Assembly: GCA_027019065.1 (NCBI GenBank)
Contig: JALUXH010000219.1
Location: 1-36,366, forward strand
Origin: Anaerolineales bacterium
Lineage (GTDB): Bacteria > Chloroflexota > Anaerolineae > Anaerolineales > DRMV01
DNA: 36,366 nucleotides
Direction of reading: 5' to 3'
Below are positions 17,636 through 25,902 of this stretch, in pieces; within the stretch, counting starts at the first letter, position 1, and every line of letters begins with the position of its first letter. A model generated the notes under the pieces. The model was not told the DNA's origin, made no database searches, and was given only the letters and a program-made list of their open reading frames with translations. Position numbers and translations under genes: made by a program.

Positions 17636-19258
17636 TTATTCCATTTCCCCAAAATAGCCCATTTCGGCCAGCACGGCCAGCACCAGCGGCGCGGCATCGC
17701 GCCGCACGGCCACCGCAGCCGGGCCGAGCACCGGCCCCAAAAAGCGCGCCGCGCGGCTCTGCCGCAGGGCTTGCAAAATTGCCGGATCGCGCACCTGCAG
17801 CACCGTCATCGGCTTGATGGCAGCCTGCACGCCTTCGGCCTCCCAGCGGCGGATGGCCTGGACGATGGTCGGCGGCAGGGCGCGGGTGTGCTGCTTCAGC
17901 AGCGCGAGCACCTGTTCGGCCGGAATGCCCTGCTCGGCGGCGCGGCGCAAGGATGCCGCCGTCAGACGGAAGCGGTAGCCGCTGCGGTCGGTGCCTTCCC
18001 ATTCGGCAAAGCGGGCGACGTGATAACGCACCACCCGCGGGCTGCGCCACGGGGCGAACAGGCGGCCATCGGCGCGCAGCATCAGCGGCTGGTCTTCGGC
18101 CTGGCCCGGCGGGGCCTGCCCGGCCAGCAGCGCCCGCCCGCGCCGGGTCAGGCGGAAGGCCGCCGGCAGCACGCCCTTTTTGGGCGCGGCCAGGGCCACA
18201 ACGCCAAACCACGCCAGCGGTCCGGTCAGCAGGAAGCGGAGCAGCGCGCCGTCCACCGCGTCCCAGTGCTCCCAACCCGAGAGCGGCTCGCCGTCGGCCG
18301 AGCGCAGATACCATGAATCGTAATCGCCCGGGGCGGGGCGCTGGAAATCGGGGCAGCACTGGTGCACGGCGGCCACCAACCCTTCCAGGCTCCACCATGT
18401 GCCCGCAGGCAGGCGTTCCAGCCAGCCGAGCACGGCCTCGCGGGCGCGGCGGGGGTCGTTTTCCCAGGGGCCTTCCGCCACCACGCCGGGCATCAGTTTG
18501 AGGTCGTTGAAGGCCAGCCCTTCCCGCCAGGCAGGAAACAGCCGCAGCAGCGCCTCGCCGCGAGGAGCCTCCAGGAAAGCGCGCACCGCGACGGGGTTCA
18601 CTTCGCCGGTAGGGGTCAGTACCCCCAAGGCGTGAGCGAGGGCTTCCAGATGGGCGGGGGTGTAGCGCCAGGCCTTGCGGTCGGGGGCCTCTTCGGGGAG
18701 GCGGCCGGCGCGGCGGGCGGCCAGGTAGGTGGTCAGGTGGTCAAGGATGTGGTCGTGGGAAGGCAGGGGGAAGGCGCGCTCGGCAGGCGTGGCGGGACGG
18801 CCGGGCAAAGGCTTTTCGGCCTGGGGCGGCGGGGGCAGCAGGGCGCGCATTTCGTCGGGGATGTAGGCGAATTCCAGCGGCCCGGCGGGGCCTTCCAGGA
18901 ACGCCCTGCCCACCCATCCGGCGTACCACAACACCTCGGCGGGGGAAACCGGCTGTTCGTGGGGCTTTTCCCGCTCGCGGCGGCCGGGGCCCATCTCGCG
19001 GAAAGGGCCGAAACGCCGCACGAATTCCGCCCACGGCAGGCGGCCTTCGCGGGCGTGCAGGGCCTGCAGTGCGGCGCGGGCGTCTTCCGGCAAGCGGGCG
19101 AGCACGGCTTCGGCCTCGGCGGGAGCGCGCATCGCGGCTTCCAGGGCATCGGCGCCCGCGGCCACCGTGGGGAAGGTTTCCGGCACGCCCCACGTGCGGG
19201 CAAAAATGCGCAGCAGGCCCAGGTCGGCCTGGTGAAGGTGGTAGTGGAGGGAAGGCAT
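17636..19258 (-). CDS. Helicase-associated (XPB/Ssl2-like) domain protein, function unknown
   Basis: 540 aa; N-term LHYHLHQADLGLLRIFARTWGVPETFP, tandem winged-helix-like segments; C-terminal QGIPAEQVLALLKQHTRALPPTIVQAIRRWEAEG typical of helicase-associated domain proteins. Confidence 0.6.
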   Translation of the reverse strand: MPSLHYHLHQADLGLLRIFARTWGVPETFPTVAAGADALEAAMRAPAEAEAVLARLPEDARAALQALHAREGRLPWAEFVRRFGPFREMGPGRREREKPHEQPVSPAEVLWYAGWVGRAFLEGPAGPLEFAYIPDEMRALLPPPPQAEKPLPGRPATPAERAFPLPSHDHILDHLTTYLAARRAGRLPEEAPDRKAWRYTPAHLEALAHALGVLTPTGEVNPVAVRAFLEAPRGEALLRLFPAWREGLAFNDLKLMPGVVAEGPWENDPRRAREAVLGWLERLPAGTWWSLEGLVAAVHQCCPDFQRPAPGDYDSWYLRSADGEPLSGWEHWDAVDGALLRFLLTGPLAWFGVVALAAPKKGVLPAAFRLTRRGRALLAGQAPPGQAEDQPLMLRADGRLFAPWRSPRVVRYHVARFAEWEGTDRSGYRFRLTAASLRRAAEQGIPAEQVLALLKQHTRALPPTIVQAIRRWEAEGVQAAIKPMTVLQVRDPAILQALRQSRAARFLGPVLGPAAVAVRRDAAPLVLAVLAEMGYFGEME

Positions 19259-19268
19259 GGAACAGGGA

Positions 19269-20201
19269 TCAGTGGGAAGGCGGCGCGGCGACGTGCAGCG
19301 CCTGGGGCACGATCTCCACTTTCAGGCGGCGCACATGGGTATCAAAACCGGCAAAGATTTCGCCGTCCATGTGGATCTGCAGCGGCCGGTCGGCTTCCAG
19401 GTGCAGGGTGTGGAAAGCGCCCAGGTCCACCGCGGGGTGCGCACCGTGGGTGCCGTGCATGACCTGCGAAACCAGCCCCAACATGCCCGGCCGGGAGACC
19501 GGGCCGATGGCAAGGTAGTTCAGCAGGCCGTCGTCGGGGCGGGCCGCGGGGGTGGTCAGGAAGCCGCCGCCTTCCCGCGGGCCGTTGCCGATGACCAGCA
19601 TCATCAGGTCGGCTTCGCGGGGGCGGCCGTCAATTTCCAGCCGGAAGTGGGGCACGCGCAGGTCAAAGGCAATCGTTTGCAGCACCGCGGTGAGGTACAT
19701 CACGAAGCCGCGCACCACCGGCAACTGGTGCGAGCGGATGGTGACGATGGCATCAAAGCCGATGCCGAGGGTGTTATCCACAAATTCCACCCGGCCGTGC
19801 TCATCTTCCGCGCGCATCACATCCACGGGGCGTGGCGGGGCGGTGAGGGCGATTTCCAGCGCCTTGTGCGGGTCGGGCGGCAGGCCGACGGCATGGGCAA
19901 AGTCGTTGCCCGAGCCGAGGGGCACGACCCCCAGCACGGGGCGGGCTTCCGGCGGCAGGCGCAGCAGGCCGTTGACCACTTCGTGTACCGTGCCATCGCC
20001 GCCCACCGCCACGACCCGCTCGTAGCCCTGTTCGGCAGCCTGCCCGGCCAGCTGCGTGGCATGGGTGGGATACACCGTGCCCGCCCAGTCCAGGCGGCCA
20101 TCGGCGAGTTCTTCGGCCAGGGGGCGCAGGTCGGCAATCCGCCGCCAGGCATGGCCGACATCGGCATTGGGGTTGAGGATGATGAGGGTTTTGGGGGGCA
20201 T
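19269..20201 (-). CDS. Diacylglycerol/lipid kinase family protein (YegS/DgkB-like)
   Basis: KTLIILNPNADVG, VVAVGGDGTVHEVVNGLL, LGVVPLGSGNDFAHAVGLP. ORF-track extension to 20312 runs into a mobile repeat, so ATG 20201 preferred. Confidence 0.9.
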   Translation of the reverse strand: MPPKTLIILNPNADVGHAWRRIADLRPLAEELADGRLDWAGTVYPTHATQLAGQAAEQGYERVVAVGGDGTVHEVVNGLLRLPPEARPVLGVVPLGSGNDFAHAVGLPPDPHKALEIALTAPPRPVDVMRAEDEHGRVEFVDNTLGIGFDAIVTIRSHQLPVVRGFVMYLTAVLQTIAFDLRVPHFRLEIDGRPREADLMMLVIGNGPREGGGFLTTPAARPDDGLLNYLAIGPVSRPGMLGLVSQVMHGTHGAHPAVDLGAFHTLHLEADRPLQIHMDGEIFAGFDTHVRRLKVEIVPQALHVAAPPSH

Positions 20202-20248
20202 AGGCAAAACCGGGGGGAAGGATGGCCGGGCGTGTGATAGGATTATAC

Positions 20249-20497
20249 GTAACTGCTCAGCTTTGGCAGGGAGAAACCACAGATTACGCAGAAAAATATC
20301 CACCGATTTCACAGATTAGCACCGATTGGAAACACAGAAGACACAGAAGAACCACAGAAAACACAGAAATTTACTTTGCGTCTTTGCTTCCTTTGCGTCC
20401 TTTGCGCTATCTTGGCGCCCTTGGCGACCTAAAATCTGCATTCATCCATGATTATCCGCGTCGTCTGCGGGCTGTTTTCCAAAGGCTGAACAGTTAC
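20249..20497 (+). mobile_element. MITE-like element copy 1 (249 bp), flanked by 8-bp TSD GATTATAC
   Basis: TIRs GTAACTGCTCAGCTTTGG / CCAAAGGCTGAACAGTTAC; direct repeats GATTATAC at 20241-20248 and 20498-20505. Confidence 0.85.
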
Positions 20498-20545
20498 GAT
20501 TATACAGCATTTCCCCCGCCGCGTGCGGGGACGGAGGTGCGGCGA

Positions 20546-21169
20546 ATGCGCGAGCGCAGGCGCTTTTATGTGGTCTGGAAGGGGCGCAAAACCGGCGTTT
20601 TCCCTTCGTGGGAAGCCGCCCGCGCCCAGGTGGAAGGCTTTTCGGGGGCGCAATACAAGGGCTTTGCCAGCCGCGAAGAGGCCGAGCGCGCCTGGCGGGA
20701 AGGCTACGCGACCCGGGCAGGCAAGCCGGCTTCCCTGGGGCGCTGGCGCACGGCAGCCCGCAAGCCGATGCTGCCCGGCCTCGCGGTGGACGCCGCGGCT
20801 TCGGGGGCGCGCGGCCCGATGGCCTACCGCGGCGTGCGGGTGGAAAGCGGGGAAGAAGTTTTCCGCCAGGGGCCGTTTGCAGTGGGCACGGTCAACATCG
20901 GTGAGTTTCTGGCGATTGTGCACGCCCTGGCCTGGCTGGAAGCCCGCGGCCTGACATGGCCGGTGTATTCGGATTCGCGCGTGGCGCGCGGCTGGGTGGC
21001 GAAGGGGCGCTGCAACAGCCGCCTGCCGCGCACGCCGGAAACCGAAGCCGTCTGGGCGCTTGTGGCCCGCGCCGAAGCCTGGCTGGCAGCGCATCCCGAG
21101 CACGCGCCGGTGCTGGCCTGGGAAACGCGCCTGTGGGGGGAGATTCCGGCAGATTTCAATAGAAAGTAA
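20546..21169 (+). CDS. Ribonuclease H family protein with N-terminal viroplasmin-type domain
   Basis: FYVVWKGRKTGVFPSWEAARAQVEGFSGAQYKGFASREEAERAW then RNase H-like region (GEFLAIVHALAWLE, YSDSRVARGWV). Confidence 0.85.
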   Translation: MRERRRFYVVWKGRKTGVFPSWEAARAQVEGFSGAQYKGFASREEAERAWREGYATRAGKPASLGRWRTAARKPMLPGLAVDAAASGARGPMAYRGVRVESGEEVFRQGPFAVGTVNIGEFLAIVHALAWLEARGLTWPVYSDSRVARGWVAKGRCNSRLPRTPETEAVWALVARAEAWLAAHPEHAPVLAWETRLWGEIPADFNRK

Positions 21170-21252
21170 GGGGGCTCTCAAGGCCTCGCGCGGTGAGGCG
21201 AGTAGAGCGTTTCATGACGAGGCGAGCGTTCTCGCTTCTTCAATTCTCCCCC

Positions 21253-21304
21253 TTGACACCCTCCGCCTTTGTGATACAATGATACAAAGATACAAAGATA
21301 CTTT
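21253..21304 (+). promoter_or_regulatory. Promoter TTGACA-16 bp-TACAAT overlapped by four tandem 8-mers GATACAAT/GATACAAA/GATACAAA/GATACTTT
   Basis: TTGACA 21253-21258; TACAAT 21275-21280; repeats 21273-21304. Confidence 0.7.
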
Positions 21305-21326
21305 CGGCCAAAAAGGGAGTTTTGCC

Positions 21327-21734
21327 GTGCCCGCGCCTTTGCGCCGCCTGCCGCTGGAAGTGGACTTTCGCCAGCGCACCCCCATCACCGAGCAAATCCG
21401 CAACCAGATTCGGTTGCTCATCAGCCGCGGGGTGCTGCGGCCGGGCGATCAGTTGCCCACCGTGCGCCAACTGGCAGCCGATTTGCGCATCAACTTCAAC
21501 ACGGTGGCGCGCGCTTACCGGCTGCTGGAGGAAGACGGGCTGATTTCCGTACAGCATGGGCGCGGCACGTTCGTGCTGGCCCCGGCCTCGCCCCAGGCCG
21601 AGGCTCACCTCAAGCAAGAAACACTGGCCTTGCTGGCCCGGCACTTCGCTGCCCAGGCGCGTGAAATGGGCTTTTCGGCCGATGAAGTCCTCGCCGCCCT
21701 GCGGCGCGCCTGGCAGGAAGACGAGCCGCCCTGA
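21327..21734 (+). CDS. GntR family transcriptional regulator (YtrA-like)
   Basis: PITEQIRNQIRLLISRGVLRPGDQLPTVRQLAADLRINFNTVARAYRLLEEDGLISVQHGRGTFV; GTG start with upstream GGGAG. Confidence 0.9.
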   Translation: MPAPLRRLPLEVDFRQRTPITEQIRNQIRLLISRGVLRPGDQLPTVRQLAADLRINFNTVARAYRLLEEDGLISVQHGRGTFVLAPASPQAEAHLKQETLALLARHFAAQAREMGFSADEVLAALRRAWQEDEPP

Positions 21735-21783
21735 TTCCCCGTGCTTCTTTTGCCCCCTGTTCCGCTTCAACCCGACTTCTCCC

Positions 21784-22010
21784 GTATCTATTCAGCCTTG
21801 GTAAAGAGAAACCACAGATTCCGCAGATTTCACAGATTTGCACCGATTGGAAACACAGAAGACACAGAAGAACCACAGAAATTTACTTTGCGTCTTTGCG
21901 CCCTTTGCGCTATCTTGGCGCCATCGTGGCGAGCTTGGCGACCTAAATCCGCCTCCATCGGTGATTAGCCCCATCATCCGCGGGCGATATCTCCAAGGCT
22001 GAACAGTGAC
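21784..22010 (+). mobile_element. MITE-like element copy 2 (227 bp), flanked by 8-bp TSD CTTCTCCC
   Basis: TIRs GTATCTATTCAGCCTTGG / CCAAGGCTGAACAGTGAC; CTTCTCCC at 21776-21783 and 22011-22018. Confidence 0.85.
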
Positions 22011-22037
22011 CTTCTCCCTTCCTCTTGGAGGTTGACA

Positions 22038-23039
22038 ATGCTCAAGAAGTTTCCGGCTTCCAAAGCCAAAATGGCCAATCAGCCGCACATTGCGCCCGTG
22101 GCCGTGCTGGCCTTCTTCGTGCTGGAAGGCATTGCCGTGGGCGGCGCGCTCTGGTTGCAGCCCCGCTACGGCGATGCCCTTGTCGGCGCCTGGGTGGGGT
22201 TCTTCACGGTGGTGGCACTGTACATCCTGTTTTCCTGGCAAATTGCCAACCAGTGGGAAAAGGCCGTGGTGCTGCGGCTGGGCAAGTTTCGCGGCCTGTA
22301 TGGCCCGGGGTTGTTCTGGATTGTGCCGGTGGCCGATACCATCGCCACCTGGGTTGACCAGCGGGTGATGGTCACGCCTTTTCGCGCCGAAAAGACCCTC
22401 ACCAAAGACACGGTGCCGGTAGATGTGGATGCAGTGCTCTTCTGGATGGTGTTTGACGCCGAAAAAGCCGCCCTGGAGGTGGAAGATTACCGGGCTGCGG
22501 TGTCGTGGGCGGCGCAAACCGCCCTGCGGGAAATCATCGGGCAGAAAGACCTGGCCGAAATTCTGACAGGCCGCGCGGCGATGGACGAAGAGTTGCAGCG
22601 CATCATTGACGCCCGCACCACGCCGTGGGGTGTGAGCGTGCAGTCGGTGGAAATCCGCGACATCGTGATTCCGCCCAACCTGGAGGAAGCCATGAGCCGC
22701 CGCGCCCAGGCCGAGCGGGAACGCCAGGCGCGCGTCATTCTGGGACAGTCGGAAATGGAAATCGCGGCCAGTTTCTCTGAAGCCGCAAAAGCCTATGCAG
22801 AAAACCCGACCGCGCTGCACCTGCGGGCGATGAACATGCTCTTTGAAGGGCTGAAAGAGAAAGGCGCGCTGGTGATTGTGCCCAGCAGTGCAGTAGAAAC
22901 GATGAACCTGGGCGGATTGAGCGGGCTGGTTTCGCTGAGCGGTCAGCAGGCCGCCGCGCAGGAAGCCGCCCGCGGGCAGCAGTCCGGTACACCGCCGCGG
23001 TCGGCCGCCCAGGGCAGCAACGACCGGCCTGCGCCATAG
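22038..23039 (+). CDS. SPFH/band 7 domain protein (slipin-like)
   Basis: Two TM segments then WEKAVVLRLGKFRGLYGPGLFWIVPVADTI, VDAVLFWMVFDAEKAALEVEDYRAAVSWAAQTALREIIG, SVEIRDIVIPPNLEEAMSRRAQAERERQARVI. Confidence 0.93.
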   Translation: MLKKFPASKAKMANQPHIAPVAVLAFFVLEGIAVGGALWLQPRYGDALVGAWVGFFTVVALYILFSWQIANQWEKAVVLRLGKFRGLYGPGLFWIVPVADTIATWVDQRVMVTPFRAEKTLTKDTVPVDVDAVLFWMVFDAEKAALEVEDYRAAVSWAAQTALREIIGQKDLAEILTGRAAMDEELQRIIDARTTPWGVSVQSVEIRDIVIPPNLEEAMSRRAQAERERQARVILGQSEMEIAASFSEAAKAYAENPTALHLRAMNMLFEGLKEKGALVIVPSSAVETMNLGGLSGLVSLSGQQAAAQEAARGQQSGTPPRSAAQGSNDRPAP

Positions 23040-23049
23040 CCCGGGCCGA

Positions 23050-23065
23050 AGTTTCACATGAAACA
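23050..23065. promoter_or_regulatory. parS-like palindrome 1 (AGTTTCACATGAAACA)
   Basis: Two differences from the 16-bp ParB site TGTTTCACGTGAAACA. Confidence 0.6.
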
Positions 23066-23075
23066 CCCCGGCGGG

Positions 23076-23091
23076 GGTTTCACGTGAAACG
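23076..23091. promoter_or_regulatory. parS-like palindrome 2 (GGTTTCACGTGAAACG)
   Basis: Exact 14-bp core GTTTCACGTGAAAC of the canonical ParB-binding site. Confidence 0.7.
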
Positions 23092-23117
23092 CCTGCCAAA
23101 AGAGAAAGGAGGTTGTG

Positions 23118-23765
23118 ATGAGCAACAAAGCGGCGATAGGATGGATTGCGGCCATTTTTGTGCTGATGGCCGCGGTGACGGCAGCGGCTTACCCTCACCT
23201 GCCGGCGGTGATGACCACCCACTGGGGCGCCAACGGCCAGCCCAACGGCACCATGTCCCGCTTTTGGGGGGCGTGGCTGGTGCCTTTGCTGGCGGTCGGG
23301 GTCACAGCATTGCTCTGGCTGGTGCCGTCCATTGACCCCCGCCGCAGGAACTACGCCGCCTTCCGCACCACCTATAACGCCTTCGTGGTCGGCATGGTGG
23401 CCTTCCTGGCCTACGCGGATTTCACCACCCTGGCCTGGAACTTGGGCTACCGCCTCCCTGTGGGAAAGACGCTCGCCCCTGCGCTGGGTGCGATCTTCAT
23501 CGCGGTGGGCGTGCTGCTCCGCAAAGCCCGGCCCAACTGGTTCGTCGGCATCCGAACCCCCTGGACGCTTTCCAGCGCCACCGTGTGGCAGAAAACACAT
23601 CGCCTGGCCGCACCCGCCTTCATCGCTTCAGGGGCGGTGTGTGTGCTCGGCGTGTTGTGGGAGCCGCTCATGTGGGCAGGGGTAGGGCTGGTCATGGCCG
23701 CCGCCGTGGGCGTCTCGGCATATTCCTACTTCGCCTACGAGGCCGAACAAAAACGCGCCCCGTAG
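23118..23765 (+). CDS. SdpI family / DUF1648 domain membrane protein
   Basis: LPAVMTTHWGANGQPNGTMSRFWGAWLVPL, NWFVGIRTPWTLSSATVWQKTHRLA. Confidence 0.9.
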   Translation: MSNKAAIGWIAAIFVLMAAVTAAAYPHLPAVMTTHWGANGQPNGTMSRFWGAWLVPLLAVGVTALLWLVPSIDPRRRNYAAFRTTYNAFVVGMVAFLAYADFTTLAWNLGYRLPVGKTLAPALGAIFIAVGVLLRKARPNWFVGIRTPWTLSSATVWQKTHRLAAPAFIASGAVCVLGVLWEPLMWAGVGLVMAAAVGVSAYSYFAYEAEQKRAP

Positions 23766-23788
23766 CGCCCTGCACCGCGGCCTGTTTC

Positions 23789-23825
23789 CCCGCAAGGGCT
23801 TTTTAGTTGCCCTTGCGGGTTTTTT
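23789..23825 (+). terminator. Rho-independent terminator
   Basis: CCCGCAAGGGC-TTTTTAGTT-GCCCTTGCGGG followed by TTTTTT; 11-bp perfect stem. Confidence 0.93.
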
Positions 23826-23863
23826 GTGCTATCCTACCCCCGCGCTTTGCTTTGGAGGCTGCG

Positions 23864-24661
23864 ATGAACCCCCTTTTGATTCCAACGGCCGAACCGTTTT
23901 TCTTCCCCGGCAACCCCACGGCCTGCCTGCTGGTGCATGGCTTCACCGCCACCCCGCGGGAAATGCGCGGCCTGGGTGAGTATCTGCATGCCGTTTATGG
24001 CTATACCGTGCTGGGCGTCCGCCTGGCAGGGCACGCCACCACGCCCGAAGATATGGCGCACATGCGCTGGGAAGACTGGCTGGCTTCCGCCGAAGACGGC
24101 TGGCATATGCTCCGCAGCGCCGGGCACCGCCGCATCGCGGTGGCGGGGCTTTCCATGGGAGGCGTGGTCGCCCTGCTGCTGGCTTCCTATCAGCCGGTGC
24201 TGGCCGTGGTCAGTATGGCTGCGCCCTACGCCCTGGAAATCACCCTGCGCGAACGGCTTTGGGGGCTGGTGCGGCCTTATTTTCCCAAAGGCGAGGGCCG
24301 GGTGTATGACCCCGAAGGCTTCCGCGGGCGGGTGGCGTATCCGGTCAACCCGGCCCGCAGCGCGCTGGAACTGGTCAAGATGCTCGGCGTGCTGCGGGAA
24401 ACCCTGCCCACCGTGACCGCGCCCGCGCTGGTGTTGCATTCCCGCAACGACCGCTATGTGCAGCCGGCCAACGCGGAGCGTATTTACGCCGCTTTGGGAA
24501 GCCCCCGCAAGCGGCTGGTGTGGGTGGAGCGCAGCAGCCACGTGGTAACACTGGACGCCGAGCGCGAGCGGGTGTTCCGCGAAGCGGGGGGGTTTATCGC
24601 CGAAGCCGCCCTGCAGGAAGCCGCGCCGCAGGATGAGCCCCCGCCCGGAGAGACGCCATGA
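23864..24661 (+). CDS. Alpha/beta hydrolase (carboxylesterase/lipase-like)
   Basis: CLLVHGFTATPREMRGLGEYL, VRLAGHATTPEDM, VAGLSMGGVVALLLA nucleophile elbow; GGAGG SD. Confidence 0.9.
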   Translation: MNPLLIPTAEPFFFPGNPTACLLVHGFTATPREMRGLGEYLHAVYGYTVLGVRLAGHATTPEDMAHMRWEDWLASAEDGWHMLRSAGHRRIAVAGLSMGGVVALLLASYQPVLAVVSMAAPYALEITLRERLWGLVRPYFPKGEGRVYDPEGFRGRVAYPVNPARSALELVKMLGVLRETLPTVTAPALVLHSRNDRYVQPANAERIYAALGSPRKRLVWVERSSHVVTLDAERERVFREAGGFIAEAALQEAAPQDEPPPGETP

Positions 24662-25788
24662 ACCGGGACCTGCGCCTGCTGAGCGTTTCGCTTTTCATCT
24701 GGGGCATCGGCGAGGGGCTTTTCTTTTACTTTCAGCCCCTCTATTTGCAAAAACTGGGCGCGTCGCCGGAAGTCATCGGCGTGATTTTGGGCATCGGCGG
24801 CCTGGTGCTCAGCCTTTCTCACATTCCGGCAGGCGCGGCGGCCGACCGCTTCGGGCGGCGGCCGGTGATGTGGGCTTCGTGGCTGACCGGGCTGGTGGCA
24901 GCCTGGACGATGGCGCTGGCGCGCTCGCTGCCCGTGTTTGCCGCGGGGGCGGTGCTCTACAACCTTTCCGCCTTCGTCATTGCCCCGCTGAACAGTTACG
25001 TCACGGCGGCGCGCGGGCGCTGGAGCGTGCAGCGGGCGTTGACGATCACCTCGGCGTCGTTCAATGCCGGTGCAGTGGCAGGCTCGCTCATCGGCGGGCA
25101 GCTCGGTCAGCGGCTGGGGCTGGCAGCCATTTATCAGGCCGCGGCGCTGATTTTCATGGTTTCGGTGGTGGTGGTGCTTTTCGTCCATGCCCAGCCGGTG
25201 GTGCCGCCGGAAAGCCGCGGCGGGGCAGGCCGTGGACGGCGGTTTTCGGCGCGTTTTTGGGGCTTCATGGGTTTTGTGTTCCTGGTCATGCTGGTGCTTT
25301 ACCTGCCGCAGCCCCTGGCCCCCAACTTTTTGCAAAACGTGCGGCATGCCTCCCTGGGCGATATCGGCACGTTGGGCGCCCTGGCCCGCGGCGGGATGGT
25401 GGTCATCAGCCTGGTGCTGGGCAGTTTTGGCGCCTGGGAAGGCTTCCTGCTGGCGCAGATCTCCGGCGGGCTGTTTGCGCTGCTCATCTGGAAAGGCAGC
25501 AGCATGTGGGTTTACAGCGCCGCGTATTTTTTCGCCGGCGGCTACTGGGCTTCCAAAGCAATGGCAGCGGCCGAGGTGCGCAGCATGGTGGCAGAGGCCG
25601 CGATGGGGCTGGCTTACGGCCTGAACGAGACGATGGGAGGGCTGGCCGTGTTTCTGGCTTCTACCCTCGCGGGCTGGATGTACGCCCGCGCACCGGAAAG
25701 CGTTTTCCGCTGGACGGTGGGGCTGCTGCCGTTGCTGTTGCTGGGGAACCTGCCTTTTCACCCCCGCTGGGGGCGCAAGGTTTCATAA
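24658..25788 (+). CDS. MFS transporter
   Basis: Multi-TM; GAAADRFGRRPVMWASWL loop motif; ATGA overlap with upstream hydrolase. Confidence 0.88.
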   Translation: MNRDLRLLSVSLFIWGIGEGLFFYFQPLYLQKLGASPEVIGVILGIGGLVLSLSHIPAGAAADRFGRRPVMWASWLTGLVAAWTMALARSLPVFAAGAVLYNLSAFVIAPLNSYVTAARGRWSVQRALTITSASFNAGAVAGSLIGGQLGQRLGLAAIYQAAALIFMVSVVVVLFVHAQPVVPPESRGGAGRGRRFSARFWGFMGFVFLVMLVLYLPQPLAPNFLQNVRHASLGDIGTLGALARGGMVVISLVLGSFGAWEGFLLAQISGGLFALLIWKGSSMWVYSAAYFFAGGYWASKAMAAAEVRSMVAEAAMGLAYGLNETMGGLAVFLASTLAGWMYARAPESVFRWTVGLLPLLLLGNLPFHPRWGRKVS

Positions 25789-25815
25789 AAAAGCGCAATT
25801 TTTGTGCCTATTTTG

Positions 25816-25869
25816 AAAAAAGCAGCCGCGCAACCCGTTTGCTTTGAAGAAAACATCGGGCTGCGCGGC
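25816..25869 (-). terminator. Rho-independent terminator of the gamma-lyase gene
   Basis: Minus strand GCCGCGCAGCCCG...CGGGTTGCGCGGC (12/13 pairs) followed by CTGCTTTTTT. Confidence 0.7.
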
Positions 25870-25902
25870 CGGGGTGGAACAAGCGAGTGCTCCAGAAGGC
25901 TT

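Noticed and set aside
20280-20400. Direct CACAGA/TTTGCG repeats as a CRISPR array
   Set aside because: Units are 8-10 bp, degenerate and without unique spacers; they are the interior of the MITE-like element.
20222-20545. N-terminal extension of the RNase H ORF
   Set aside because: It translates mobile-element sequence; the viroplasmin-type domain begins at ATG 20546.
21792-23600. 602-aa minus-strand ORF
   Set aside because: Spans antisense of slipin and SdpI plus the mobile repeat; His/Gln/Arg-rich without motifs.
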